From contig OX457030.1 of NCBI GenBank assembly GCA_949752745.1, positions 72,806,686 to 72,870,685 on the forward strand: a stretch of DNA of 64,000 nucleotides, given 5' to 3'. The notes beneath the pieces were generated by a model, which saw nothing but the letters and a program-made list of their open reading frames with translations, ran no database searches and was not told the DNA's origin. A program made the translations under genes and the position numbers. Below, in pieces: positions 11,463 through 24,045 of this stretch (the stretch's first letter is position 1; every line of letters starts with the position of its first letter). This stretch comes from Protula sp. h YS-2021. Lineage: Eukaryota; Annelida; Polychaeta; Sabellida; Serpulidae.

Positions 11463-13612
11463 TTTTATATCTAAGTGGATAATTATAAATCCACTCCAAA
11501 CCGTAGAGTAACTCAGGGTTAAAGGGTTAAATATAGAAACAAATGGACTGCATCACCTTAAACAAACCACAGTGATTAAACTACGTACTCGGTTTCATTT
11601 TTGAACCTTTCAGCCAGGCCCTCTAGTTCATCTCGCCCTATCACTAATTCCGTTGGTTATTATAAGCGCTATATCAGGGTACATGACATCATCTCTATAA
11701 ATAGATAAAAATGAATTTTACTGGGAAGGGTCAATGGGTTGCTGGCTACTTGAAGGAGCTAATCGACCTAAGTACCCCAAGGACCAAGTTTATTTTCTGT
11801 ATTATTCAGATAGTCCTACATGGTCTCTCATTATACAGTTGCACTATTTTTTATATACCCTTGACAAGCTTTTCGTAGAATTAAAAGACTGTTTTTTTAA
11901 TCGGCGTTTGAAAGAAATTTCCTCAACCTTCGTCAAACTTCAATGGATCCTGTCATTCAATGGGGTCCTTATACCTTAAGACAGAACCACGTGGCTAAAC
12001 CAAGGCACGCTTGTTTTATTCACACGTCAAAATAATTTCGAATGATCATTGCCTTTTAACATTTATATTAGAAGAGATGTTTAATAAAAAACAATTTTGA
12101 AAATAATAATAATAAACATATAAAAGGCACTCATGTAACCGTTCGCGATTTTAAGCGTATAATGATTGTCTTAAGACTTTAACAACAGTAAATCATATAC
12201 ATTAAACATTTTTATATGACTAGGCTAGTGTCACGGTGCTCGTTTTACACAACAAAAGACCTTCAAATGCCTCCAATAAAGAAAACATTGGCAGAGTTAT
12301 TTTGGGTGGTTTTAACTATAGGAGAAATGTCAAGTAGTTCTGTGTACAATACAGAAAGGGCTATGATTAATCTTACAATATCGTATCTCAATGTTAAGGT
12401 TAACTTAGCTCATAGTTAATATTATTGTGTCTCAATGTTAATGTTATCTTCTCCCAAAGGTAACTTTCCCTGATTGTTTTTTCTCGACGCTGACATCATC
12501 GTGAAAATATATGTAAAATTCCACAGTCAAAACTAAATCGATCATCTAAATTATATGTCATTTGCGAAATGCACCATACCATGAGACCACTACCTGTTTA
12601 AATATACATCAAATTAGCATATTCTATTTGTATTTTCTAGCCACCCAGAAGACTTAGCTTAAAATAAGTCTATTTATTGCATTGGAAAACAGTCTTAATA
12701 TAACTGCTTTTAAAGGTGGAGCCAGCTTTGTGCAGTGGTTCAAGGTTTTAGAAGGAATACTTATGATATACTTATTTTTACCCAAAAATAGCTGATTTTT
12801 GCATTACTTTGTTAAATGCAGTATCCCGAGCGGATCTATTTTAATATAAGTATTAAGTGTCATTTTAAACAAACACCTGTCATTAGAATCAAACTCGTCT
12901 GCAGCAAAAAGGAGATAATCGTTAATGTTACCAAAATCAACACGAACAAGGCAGCCTGGAGTGTGACCACACTGTCTGACTCTATGTCACTTAAACTCCA
13001 ATGTTTTATACTGAATGCTGAAAATGAAATTATGAATAAAAACAGTATTGAATAATATTACTTAGGCAAGGAGTCTCAATTGTTAATTTTTACAGTTAAA
13101 TCTTTAAAATATTCAAAGTTTTTGTGTTTATATTTCTTACCATCGATTGCTCAGAAGTGAACAATTCTGCTATAAATATAGCATAATTTGGCTTCGCAAG
13201 ATTATTACAGGCAGACCTTCCAAGACAACCCGTGATTTTGAGTTGCCTGTGTTACCAATTATAGTGACCACAGAACAGAAAAGCAGAGTCAGTATTCAAC
13301 AATACTTAGTTGCAAGTAATTGCAAGTACTACTTATTAAGCTTAAGATATAAAGAGCGTAATGAATGGCTTGAGGCAAAAAAGTCTGACGAAGATTGCAG
13401 AAGTTTTTGCCACACGCAAATTTTAAATATGATATTTTGCAGAAAACTCGTTAAGTATACATGCAAATACATTAATTGCATAATACAGAAAATATAAGGA
13501 CTATTTGTAAAATACAAAAAAAAAAAAATAAATTGGACACTGTTGTACTTATACTTAAGATAGCAATAAAACAAAATGAAGTTTAAGTTTTGCGGTATGG
13601 TTTGTATCTTAC
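11463..13612. other. No gene recognised; intronic or intergenic sequence
   Basis: AT-rich. The segment at about 13375-13505 resembles 26795-26930 in intron 1 of the C1q gene (gacgaagattgcagaagttt against gaagaagattggcgaagttt), so it is a dispersed or duplicated non-coding unit. A short string near 11955 (ggggtccttatacct) also recurs near 26950. Confidence 0.35.
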
Positions 13613-13743
13613 TTTAGTTGATGTTCCAACGTTGCTCCAAATATTATTTGCAACTAAGTGAACAAGGAAATTTGTTGTAAGCATCCAGTTTTCTGGCAGA
13701 ACTGATCCACTACTTTCCATGATAAAAATTAAATCAAGACCAT
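13613..13743 (-). CDS. Exon encoding the start of a von Willebrand factor A domain
   Basis: Read on the minus strand, the exon follows an acceptor ...gccagttag and ends at a strong donor aaa|gtaaga. It encodes GLDLIFIMESSGSVLPENW and onward, matching the first strand and MIDAS-like region of a VWA fold. The usual DxSxS is changed to ExSGS, because the first Asp is replaced by Glu. The exon enters in phase 1, the same phase in which the upstream TSP1 exon (14207-14353) leaves, so the two probably belong to one transcript. TSP1-VWA combinations are common in secreted and matrix proteins of molluscs and cnidarians. The exons carrying the rest of the VWA fold were not found. Confidence 0.6.
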
Positions 13744-14206
13744 CTAACTGGCAGTTTGTCAATAATACCGAAAGTGTATTACTTAAACAGTAGCTTAATA
13801 GACTAGCACTTAAGTAAAACACAATTTTACTATAAACGTGGATGTGAAGTCATATTCAGTATTAATAAAATAAAGAACAGTTGGAGCTCAAAACTCTTTT
13901 AGTATACACATAAGCGAAACAAACATTTTTCCCACTGTTATCTTTAAATCAATTCTGTTTTTAGTTGTGATTCATGCAGTGTAATTTGCTTACACTTCAA
14001 GAGTCAATCGTTTTGTTATATTGTCGATCAAATATTTTCGCATATTTTTTAATTCCATAGTTGTAGGGATGGCTTATAACAGATTTATACAAAATTGTTG
14101 ATTATCTCAAATGTAACTAATTATAACAACTCAATGAACAGTTAAATTTACACACCAGTTAAATTTACAAAACGATGAAAATAATTAAGTTAGTTAAATT
14201 ACAAAC
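13744..14206 (-). other. Probable intron between TSP1 and VWA exons
   Basis: AT-rich, non-coding. It is bounded by a gtttgtaa donor-like end at 14206 and an acceptor at 13745-13744 on the minus strand. Confidence 0.45.
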
Positions 14207-14353
14207 CAGAACAAGGTTCGGTATTACAGCTCATTTCTTGTGTCGGAGAGCCAGCACAGTCTCCACAATGGCAAGATCTGGATCTGGATTTCACTCCGCC
14301 ACCATAGGAGGCGCTGTATGCATTCCATACGCCCCAGTTCCTCCAACCGGATG
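14207..14353 (-). CDS. Exon encoding a thrombospondin type-1 repeat
   Basis: On the minus strand, after the acceptor tatcttatcacag, a 147-nt exon encodes SGWRNWGVWNAYSASYGGGV, then KSRSRSCHCGDCAGS and PTQEMSCNTEPCS. This is the TSP1 plan: a W-x-x-W start, GGGV, the alternating basic RSRSC strand, and the terminal C-x-T-x-P-C. The exon begins and ends in phase 1, the usual symmetric TSP1 cassette. TSP1 repeats are extracellular, disulfide-bonded adhesion modules. It precedes the VWA exon at 13613-13743 in the same orientation and phase. Other exons of the gene were not found. Confidence 0.75.
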
Positions 14354-15390
14354 CTGTGATAAGATAAACTATACTAAAATAACAAATATTATTTTCGAAT
14401 TTTCGAATATTACGAAATCTGGCAAATATTACGCATTACGAATAAAACATGATTTTCAAAACGTTGTTTTTTCTCCAAATTACTCAACCATTTTTCTTTA
14501 TTTGATGTGCAAAATGCATCAACTTTATTGGAGTGATATTTTGTGTTATTTTTATGATTATATAGCCTAGTAAATGCTTAAATGCAATATAGCCTTGTTT
14601 TCTGGAATGCGTACAAATTCAACAAGCTGCATAGAAACTGATAGACATTGTGCTAAAATTTATTTTTTGTCAAAGCTGTAACTTTAACAAAGTCTATACC
14701 CTAAAACAAGTTTGTACCGTAAGCCAAGTTTATACCTTAAAACAAGTCTATTCTAAAAACAAGGCTACCCTAAATCTAGTCTATACCCTAATAAAATTTA
14801 TTCCTTAAACCAGTCAAAGACAGTGTATTTTAAGACGTGAATCTTGCTATGTGTTATGATGTGGCATGCAAGCTAAGCGTTCTTGACACCTCTGGCAGTA
14901 TCACAGCTCTCCACCATGCTCTTGTGCAGTGAGAGAACGCTAATTTCAGCGCATTTACACACTTGAAAAAAAAAATTTTTTCCAATCATTTATTTTCTGT
15001 ATTTTCACTTTTATGTTCTATTTCATTTCCCCTCCCTTTCTTTGCTCGGTAAATTGGCCTTTCGCATTGCCGCTTTTAATCTTATTTTATAATATAATTT
15101 CTCACAAAATTCATTTTATCTTTACCGTTATTGTCACAAAAAAGAGCTTGAAATTTTAAGAAACATTTAGATGACTCCATTAAGCGCGGAAAAATATTGC
15201 ACATGTGAATAACATTAGGCAACTGATATGCAAAATGTTTTTCCATATTTTCGACGAAACTGACAAATTGCTGTGTTGGAAGTACTAAAGCACTTACTTT
15301 GTCGTTTTCAGAAACGTGTATAATTTGTTATTGTCTGAGAATGTTGGAAGAATTAATTTTAATCTACAATTATCATTATCACAGGATATA
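14354..15390. other. No recognisable gene
   Basis: AT-rich. A loose tandem of short units around ccctaaaacaagtttatacc lies at about 14697-14815. No exon could be supported. Confidence 0.3.
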
Positions 15391-15763
15391 TTACATTTTT
15401 AACAAGTAGCCACCGATGTAGGTTTGAACATTTTCGGTGAGTTTCTCATCTGTCTCGCAAACGACTTTTAGAATTTCTCGAACTTCGTCAGAAATCTGCA
15501 ACGATTCAACGGGTTCACTCTCATTTATGGAACTTGGACAATGCTTTATGGCAGTCATATCGAGCAGAACTCTGTCAACATCTAATTCACAATTTGAGTG
15601 CCTGCTTTGTTCAATGAGAATTTGTCGGAAAGCGGCTCTAAACTGTTGAGGAGTTGGATTGTCTTGTGACCACCCTTACCACGAACAACGCTAAATGAGT
15701 TTTCTACACTTTTCAAAGTGATCTTCACATAATCGGTAATTCGTATACATATGAATTGAACAC
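15391..15763 (-). pseudogene. P-element/THAP9-type transposase, C-terminal exon, frameshifted
   Basis: On the minus strand, after acceptor ctccgcag, the frame reads VENSFSVVRGKGGH. It continues, after a one-base shift, with DNPTPQQFRAAFRQILIEQS and ends YIGGYLLKM before a stop at 15391. The pairing of an ENxFSxVRxxGG motif with NPTPxQFRxAFR is typical of the C-terminal part of P-element-like transposases. The reading-frame break and the absence of the THAP domain and catalytic region nearby indicate a dead fragment. Family assignment is by motif only. Confidence 0.55.
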
Positions 15764-17621
15764 CTGCGGAGTTAAAACAAAAAACTTATTATTTTATTAT
15801 TATGTTGATATTATCATGAGTTATTATATTATTATAAAAAATTATAAGCGTTTCCTACCATCTGATATTGGGGGATACTTAGTCACTAACACAACAACAA
15901 TAAAAAAAGAAAAAAAGAAACGGTTATAATTTGAATTTATAAAAGCTAATGTGTAATTTATACACATGTTTACTGAACTATTTTACAATGCACTTATATC
16001 ATCTCATTAAGAAGATATTTGTAAAGTTCACAGCTGCCATTTATGTCAGCTCGAGACTGATGTTCTTATAAAAGCCAATGGCCTTTGTTTATAATCCTTC
16101 ACGGCTGGTATTTATAACAACTCTTTAATGGTATTAACAACCCGTCATGTAGACTCTAGAAAACAGTTCGTGGCTGGTACTTACCAAAGCCAATAGCCAA
16201 TTTAGATAACAGCGCAATGATGAAATTTACAGCTTATCTATAGCAGCCCATAAAGATCATAGATCGTATTTCTAAAAGCCCATTACTGAGATATCTAGAA
16301 GATAAAGATAACTGTGATCATTCAAATCTGCTGTTTCGGGCACGACATTTTTCGACTAGGCTCTATACATAATATTTTGTGACCTAGTCCCTGCACGTCG
16401 TTGTCACGAGTTGGAAAGTTACGTTGAAAAACTGCTATTTTACGCTGGCACATGATAGGAACAGTACGAAGTTGGTGTAATGACGTCGAAAAACGTTGGC
16501 CCAACCTTAATTTTCTATTTTTTTAAAAGGTGGGCTTGCGTTAGTTTGACGTTGTGCCTTATGCTTTGTAGGATTTTACGATGATGCCCATTTTAGTTCT
16601 GTGTGTCAGTTGATTTCTGTCTGTGTACTCTTTTGGTCACCATTTGTACTATGGGGGCATGTATGGTTGACTTTCAAATACAAGTTTTAGCTTCACTGTC
16701 GGATTTCAACCGTGGCTGCCCTTGCTTTTTCAAACTACTCACAAAGTCTATACACAGTCAGTACTGACATTTATAGCAATCCTTGGACAAAAACTATGTC
16801 CCAGGTAGCCACGTGAACACCTTAACCCATATATGGGCAAACGAGGTCCTGCTTTTAATCTGCTTTTAATAACAGGCTAAAATTTTCGAACGAAATCAAA
16901 TTCCTTTTAGTAATTATCATCAACAAGTACAGAAAAATAGATTAAGACATACCAGCATTTTATAGAGAAATATTATACAGATGGTATTTGTTGAAAAACC
17001 CTCCATTGAACGTTCACAGTTTATTGAAACAGTGTCTATGGCACAATCAATATATCTTAATACAACAATAAAAAGAAAAAAAAGAAAACTGTTTGAAATT
17101 ATACAATGTTTAATGTGCCTTATGTTAACTGCGTAGTACATAGTAACAGTCTATGAAACTCTTGTGAAATACTTTGCAGCAAAAAAAAAAAACACTTTTG
17201 CGGCCTGTTATGCAATGTATACTACTGTACTAGCAACTTATTCTTGAAATAAAAGCAAAGTGTAAAAAAAGACTCTTGGGTCAGGTTTGAACTCGATCCA
17301 GAAAATTCAAGATGGCCACCTTTGGTGAGATATCGTTAAAAACCAAACAAGGTGCAACGTAGAGTGTTTCTATTTGCTTCGATGATAACCAATCATTGTC
17401 TTTATACAATTTTGGTACAAAGTTTCCCCAATACGTTAGAAAATAGGTGGCCGACACAAACGGTGTATTATAATGAGACAAAGGGGACATTTTTTAAATT
17501 TGTTATCTTGGTTAATGGCAACTAGGTGGCATTGCCGTCAGCTAATCCCTAGGTGGCTAAAATGCTTTGCTTTAGTATGGCTGATTTCATGTATTGCAAA
17601 ACCCCCAAAAAAGAAGTTTTT
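15764..17621. other. No recognisable gene
   Basis: AT-rich sequence with short minus-strand frames (16322-16504, 17281-17490) that show no domain. Nothing supported. Confidence 0.3.
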
Positions 17622-17625
17622 AACA

Positions 17626-19766
17626 TGTGTTTTTTTAATGTAGATCTATGAATTTATAGAAAGAAATAATTTAATAGACGGACAATGGAACCAATAACAG
17701 ACGGACCGTATAACTGTATTTGATGCTTTTTTATTTTAGATTTCCTGTGGTTTAGAATAATGATAAGATATGAGGCAGTTGCTTCTTTAAGTAATTGGAA
17801 GAAGTTCAGTTGCGACCCTAACAATACCTTTTCTGTCTTATATAACTAACCATAAGACACTTCACGTGGAAAATGCTTGTATGGGTGCACTGTATATTGG
17901 AGACTGTAATTATGAGTCGACGGACCGACAGAGAGACTCACATTATGGTACCTGTTTACTTATTGTAAAGAGGTAACGAACTGATATACCGACGGACTGA
18001 CAACGGAAAAACAGGACACGCTCTGTACTCGTTCTCTTGTCTTAATAACTAACCTAAGACACTTCACGGCAAGAACAGTACAGTCTCCACGGACTTTACG
18101 ATGCTAAGCAACTTCTACATGTATCTTTCCTCCGGACGAGCCCCTAATTGTAGTGAAGTAAATACGAGCCCCCATTTATATACTAAACAACAGTCTGCTA
18201 AAAAGCTGAAAAGGTCCCGGACTAAGTGTTTCCAATGCTAATCAATCCTAGCTCCTTAAATATGTAAAGTTTATTCACACTTTATACACATAAAAAATAC
18301 AATAAAAATACCAATACTCAGATGCCACCACAAAAAAAAACCCTTATTATTTTTCACACTAATTATTTGTCCCAGCTAAATAATCCAACACACAGTGACC
18401 TCGGTTAGGTCACAACAGACGAACGATGTTAAACAGGTCCCACACAGGCGAATGACCTCATCACCAAGTCCCAAGCAGATTAGTGACATCATCGGAAGAA
18501 GTCACACGCAGACGAGTAATGTCATCAAGAAGGTCACACGCAGACGGGTGACGTCATCAAAAGGATCCTGCCAAAATCCCGTACATTTGATTGACGTCAA
18601 ACAGGACACGTGACCTGTAACTTTATCAACGGTCAGACGGGGAATGGTTTAAATGCACGACGTCCATTACATCCCGTAATGTCACACCAGATGGAGATAT
18701 TCACAAGATCACACAGGCGACGATATCAATCGAATCTTGTTCCCAGTCCCACTCAAAAGACCGCCATCATGAGGTCACACAGACAAACTCAGATTACCGA
18801 CCTCACGAAGTCACAGAGATGACCGACACGAGGTCACACAGACGAACTCAGATGACTGACATCACCAGATCCCATAGACGACATCGGTCAAATCTTGTCC
18901 CCGGCCCCACTCATCAACACGGTGCAAAAAACTGTGGGAAGAAATATACACCATAAAATTGAATTCTATCAAGCCTTGTTTTACACATGTCCAACATTTC
19001 CCATTTTCTCAGTTTATAAATAACTAGATTCTCCTCCCCTTCCAGCAGATATTTACTTATCGCATGCACGAAATAATCTATTACACTCCCTCACAAAAGA
19101 CCCATATTTATATGAAAAAATAAATAAATTACTAAAGGACATACCTAAATTAAATTAACTCGATATAAAATTAAGTTAACCCGATATCAAATTAACTTAA
19201 CCCAATATAAAGTTAACTTACCCAGTAAATCGTATACAGGTCCCTAAATTACCAACCAGAGATCAACACATATTTACACGAGGCTTTTTCCGTAGCCAGT
19301 ATACATTTTATTTAATACAACAGGCATTTGGTCCAACACATCACAAAAGGCTGCTTTGACAAGCACATCACAAAGAGCTGCCTTAGCCCAACAAGCCACA
19401 CCGGCACGTCTTATGCCATTGCCATCGCTGCACAGAATGAAATCAAAATGACCGCGACCCGCGAAAGAAAAATATTATTTGACCAATGCTCAATAAAATG
19501 TTCAACACAGGTCAAACATTGAATCCACGTGTGCTTTTCAAACATTAGTCACAATGTTTTTCAAACATTGGAACAATGGGTACACGTGTTGAACGTACAC
19601 ATGAACTATGGGACACAAACAGTATATTGTTGCACATCAAATCAATTTATAGAAATTTCAGATAAACACATTTAAATGCATAGAATTCATAGGCCCGGTC
19701 AACAAAGTGACCTCATGCGTGAACTGGTGACCTACAGCCCATCCCATACCTGTACATTAATTGCCA
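17626..19766 (-). repeat. 3' LTR (2141 bp)
   Basis: Nearly identical to 24046-26217. It contains tandem units of about 26 bp built on a gtcacacgcagacg...tgacgtcatc theme (about 18410-18600), and a run of short units with gttaacccgatat (19150-19230). Short open frames in it (18395-18613, 18610-18822, 19328-19522) recur in the other LTR and are not genes. Confidence 0.93.
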
Positions 19767-19800
19767 TCACAAAATATATCCCCCTTCCAAGGCTATTAAT
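19767..19800 (-). other. Polypurine tract next to 3' LTR
   Basis: On the minus strand a purine run GGAAGGGGG (19788-19780) lies 13 nt upstream of the 3' LTR, in the position expected for priming of plus-strand DNA synthesis. Confidence 0.6.
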
Positions 19801-19872
19801 GTAATGACATAACTATTCAAGTACATTTTTATTAGTTTAAACACTTATATACATAGAATAGCTTCATACTTC

Positions 19873-21250
19873 TTAAACATTCCGGCTCAAGAAATAAGCA
19901 CCCAGATTGTCCTCACCCTTTATATACTCAACTCTGTATCTGTAGAGTTGAAGGGCCACGGCCCAACGCATCACACGGTGGTTGTTGAACTTAGCCTTGT
20001 TCAGGTAAGCTAAAGACTGATGGTCAGTTTGTAACACAAACTCTTTGCCATACAGGTAAACTCTGAATTTGCTAAGCACTGCTTCTCCATAACAGAGTAA
20101 TTGCTTTCGCGTGGCAACAATTTCTTGCTTATATATGCTATTGGAAATAGCATGTCCTGGTGTTTTTGCAGGAGCACAGCCCCAAGTCCAGTATCGGATG
20201 CATCTGTTCGCAACACGAACGGTTTTTGTACACCAGGAAGCTTGAGTACTGGGTCTTGACTAAGTTCTGTTTTAAGATCTACAAAGGCTTTCTCGTGTTC
20301 AGCCGTCCACTTCAGGCGATCTGGTTGATTCTTTCTTGTTAGATCGGTAAGGGATTTGACTTTGGTTGTGTATTTTGGAATAAATTTCCGATAATATCCA
20401 GTCAGTCCCAACAGGGATCTCAATTGTTTCTTGGTTTGAGGTGCATTTGCCTCCTGAATCTTCTGAACCTTGTCTTCTTGTGTCATCAGCAAGCCTTCTT
20501 TGATACGATGGCCAGTGAATTCAATGTCACTGTATCCGAAGAAACACTTGGAAGTTTTCACTGTAAGTCTCGCAGCTCTGATCCTTTCAAACAAAGCTCT
20601 GAGAGAACTAAGTTGTTCTTTCCAGGTAACTGTGTGACTGAGAATATCGTCGACAAAATTGTCTATGTTTACCAAATATCGAATGAGCTCTCTCATCACT
20701 CTAGAGTAGGTTGCACCGGAATTTATGAGTCCAATTGTCATCATGCAGTACTGGTAATGTCCAAACGGTGTTGAGAATGCGGTGATCTCCTTCGAGCTAT
20801 CTTCAAGTGGGATTTTCCAATACCCTTTGCAGAAGTCAAGCTTTGAAAAGTATTTCGTTTGCGCATTTTGCGTATATTGCATCAATGTCTGGCATAGGTT
20901 CGCAATCGAACTTTTTCACTTTGTTAACCTGTCGCATGTCTTGACAGTAACGTACGGATAAATCTTTCTTTTTAACGATCACTATTGGACAGCAATACGG
21001 AGAATCTGAAGGCTCAATAATCCCCATCTCTAACATTCCTCTTATTTCTTTCTCCATGTCGTTGTACATAGCGTGTGGTACAGGGTATAGTTTACATCGG
21101 ATTGGCTCTTTATCTGTAAGAGTTATTTTGTGTTCACCCAAGTTGGTTACTCCTGGTCTTGAAGAAAATATATCGTTGAATTCTTTGATGAGGGCTGAGA
21201 TTTCTTGCTTTTGTTTTGTCGTGAGATCAGGATTGATACTTTGATACTGA
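19873..21250 (-). pseudogene. Reverse transcriptase and RNase H of the LTR element, frameshifted
   Basis: The reading runs from about 21250 down to 19873 in at least three frames. The N-terminal RT part carries GMLEMGIIEPSDSPYCCP and DMRQVNKV. The central part (20885-20010) carries the palm motif as FVDD, preceded by FGHYQYCMMTIGLINSGAT, then the RNase H start RTDASDTGLGAVLLQ. The last part (20079-19873) has QTDHQSLAYLNKAKFNNHR. The order is normal within RT-RNase H, but the block lies downstream of integrase. Breaks occur near 20860 and 20050. Family: Ty3/gypsy (Metaviridae) by these motifs. Confidence 0.9.
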
Positions 21251-22796
21251 CGTCCTTATAAGTTTCATCTTGTTTGCTGTTGCTGATACCAACGATGTCA
21301 GGATGTTCGCTGTCCACCTGGTCGTCTTCAAAAGTAATAGCTGCAACTGAAACCACGTTTGTTTCTGGCGTTGGTCGTAAGTATTGTTTGAGCATGTTGA
21401 TGTGAAAAATTTTCACTCTTTCAGGCAGATGTATGGCGTAGTTGTTAATTCCAACTCGATTCTTGACGACATAAGGTACCTTCTATTTCATAAGAAGTTT
21501 GTTGTTATCGGTTGGGAGTAAGATGAGAACTTCATCACCAGTCTTGAGTACTCGCGGTGTAGCCTTCTTGTCGCAGTAGCCTTTCTGTTTGATTTGCGAT
21601 TTCCGAAGTTCTTCTGCTGCAAGTTTGCAAGTTTCTTGAAGTCGTTCGCGTAGATCAAGCACATACTCATAAGTGTCTTTGACCTCCTCTTCCCGCTGTT
21701 CCTTTGACCAGATTTCCTTCAGAATGGACATTGGACCGCGCACTGTTCTCCCATATAACAACTCAAAGGGCGAAAATCCTGCTAAACTGTGCTTCGCGAT
21801 ATGCAAATAGCAGTGGTTCAATGAAGCGATCCCATTCCTTTGGTTTATCTTGTACCATTTTCTATATCATTTGTTTTAATGTACCATTATATTTCTCGCA
21901 AAGACAGTTAGACTGAGCATGATATGGTGTTGTATTAATGGCCTTGACTGACAGTAGGCGGTGGACTTCTTTCATCACATCTGATGCAAATTGAGTTCCC
22001 CGATCGCTCAGAATTTCCTGAGGAATTCCTATGTCACTGAACATCTTCAGCAATGCTTCAGCTACTGTAACCGTGTCGATATTTGTCAATGGTATTGCCT
22101 TTGATACCTTGTTGCCATGTCAACCATAGTTAGAATGTACCTATGCTTTCTTGCAGAAGGTGGAATAAATGGTCCAACTAAGTCGATCGCTACTCGCTGA
22201 AAAGGCGTTGTAATGATTGGCAAATTCACTAGTGGCGCTTTTGGTATCATACCACGAGGTACTGTACGTTGGCAAATGTCACAAGATTTACAAAATCTAG
22301 AAATGTCGTCATACATATTTGGCCAGTAAAAGTTCGACTGTATCCTTTCAGTTGTTTTATGAATACCCATATGTCCTGCCATGATTGATTCGTGACTACA
22401 TTTCATCACAGTTTGTCTGTACTTCTTTGGTACCACGAGTTGTTTTCCCCTCACGTCGTTGCCGGTTTCTATGGAAAACGTTGTGCGATACAACAATCCT
22501 TGAAATTTCCTAAAGGTTGTGGCTTCCTTTGTCTCTTCATTCACTTTTGACTTCTTGATCTCACACCATTTCCTTGCTTGGTGTAGTGTTGGATCTTTGT
22601 CTTGACATATCTTGAATTGATGATTATGACCCAGTTCTGGAAGAATAGGAATCTTCAATAACTTTGGTGGCTTGTTTTGCTCCGCAGCTTGGGTCCTTGT
22701 TGTGACAGCTAGTGTGCTTTCTTCAGTTTTAGTTGTAGATTGACTGTCTGTTTTTGTCATTGAATGTTTTTCTATTTGTTGTGCTTTGTTGAACAT
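21147..22796 (-). pseudogene. Integrase of the LTR element, frameshifted, upstream of RT
   Basis: The frame 22796-22086 holds the H2C2 zinc module (HESIMAGHMGIHKT, then CKSCDICQ) and the first catalytic Asp (AIDLVGPF). The next frame (22089-21862) has the second Asp in SDRGTQFAS and the Glu in CEKYNGTLK. The next (21821-21483) has the C-terminal part (GFSPFELLYGR, then DEVLILLP). The last (21416-21147) has the end motif FHINMLKQYLRP, after which the RT-proximal region follows directly. All three D,D,E residues are visible but spread over different frames. Integrase preceding RT is the notable feature. Confidence 0.9.
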
Positions 22797-22811
22797 GAAG
22801 TCGTTAGGCTG

Positions 22812-23877
22812 CTATATAATCTTTGGAAGATTTCCAAGAATCACATCACAAAGCGGTTCATCCAGAAACAAAAATTCCAAAAGACCTGTGTAAAATGCAG
22901 ACTCGATATACAATTCAGCAAACTTTGCGATGCGAGCTGTTTGACCTACTGAAATATATCGTCCCTTTTTGATACTGTCATTGGTTTGTGCCTTTGACGA
23001 ATTGTTGTCTTTGCCAAATGTCTCCTTTGGTTTACTTTGTATCTTCTTATCTGCTGGTTTGGGTTGAATCCGATGGGCTTCGATGTATACTTCTGCAGCA
23101 TGAGATATTTCACTCAAGTCGTGAAGCTCCTTCTCTCTGATGTACATTGAAACTTCAATTGTTTGGAATTCCAGCAAGCTCAATCCAATTGTCGAAGCAG
23201 TCAGAGAGCTTTGCTATAAACTGGCTTGCATTTTCTCCGCGTTCCATCTTTGTCGAATGAAAACGTTTTCTGTACCCTTCTTCCGTCATTTGATACTTCT
23301 TTAAAAGTTCCGCTTTAAGCTTTTGGTAATTGTTGACTTCACAAGCGGGCATCTGAGCGTACACTTCCAAAGCTTTTATTTGTAATAAAGCACTGAGATA
23401 TATCGCTAAGTGTTCTTCTTGCCATTCATTAGATGTGGCGAAGCGCTCAAATCGTCGAATGTATGCATCCATGTTGTCTTTGTTTTCATCAAAGTATGGA
23501 AGCTTAGGTCCCTTTTGCCCGTGATTGTGTCAAGTAGACGTCAACGACTGATTCTGTTCACCAGCGCCCTTTTTACTTTGTAATTCCAATTGCAATTTCA
23601 TCATTTGTAATTCGTGTTCCTGTTCTTCTTGCTTTATGCGTAATTCTCTTTCAATTTTTCCTTGTTCAAGTTGTCGATTTCGTTCAAAGTTTTCACGTTC
23701 CATTTGGGCCTGAAGTTGAAACTTTTCCTTTTCCAGTAGTTCTTTCTTTTCTTCTCGAGCAATTGATCTCTCATCTCTTTCGATGTCTTTCTGTTCCCGG
23801 CTGTATGCAAAATCCCACAAATCTTTGTCCTTTAATCCAAGCTTCTCTCCCATCTCGAGATATGTTGCAAAATCCAT
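22812..23877 (-). pseudogene. Gag of the LTR element with protease remnant
   Basis: The first frame starts at the ATG at 23877 and gives a charged coiled coil of 115 residues. The next (23472-23155) holds the retrotransposon gag helices (MDAYIRRFERFATSNEW, ALLKKYQMTEEGYRKRF-like). The third (23183-22812) holds the gag end and then a short protease-like tail (FYTGLLEFLFLDEPLCDVIL, GN). The CCHC knuckle and the protease D-T/S-G active-site region expected between these parts are absent, which points to an internal deletion. An in-frame TAG separates this from the integrase frame. Confidence 0.8.
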
Positions 23878-24045
23878 GACGTTGCTGTAAATTTATCCGC
23901 GTCCAAATTGTAAGTTTTTCAAATAAAATGAATGGTTATATAAATGATTGTGATTTGTAACCGATGTAATTGTTTAACAAGAATTTATATTTGAGTATAT
24001 AGTAATTTTGAAAGTTAAAATTTTGTGTTGAATTCAAAATTTAAA
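23878..24045 (-). other. Leader between 5' LTR and gag; no clear primer-binding site
   Basis: Directly after the 5' LTR the minus strand reads tttaaattttgaattcaaca, which does not look like a complement of any tRNA 3' end. A more promising tttggacgcgg lies near 23900, about 140 nt away. The primer is therefore unassigned. Confidence 0.4.

Noticed and set aside
9328..11499. 723-codon minus-strand open frame
   Set aside because: The peptide cycles through all three frames of one minisatellite whose step varies, so absence of stops is a property of the repeat. The non-repeat tail shows no domain.
12816..13055. Possible further VWA exon near 12.9 kb on the minus strand after acceptor ttttgctgcag
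   Set aside because: The acceptor is good, but the only VWA-like frame enters in a phase that does not fit the exon at 13613-13743, and no donor is evident.
18395..18822. ORFs of 70-72 codons in the LTR
   Set aside because: They are duplicated in the other LTR, composed of CRE-type repeat units, and lack domain content.
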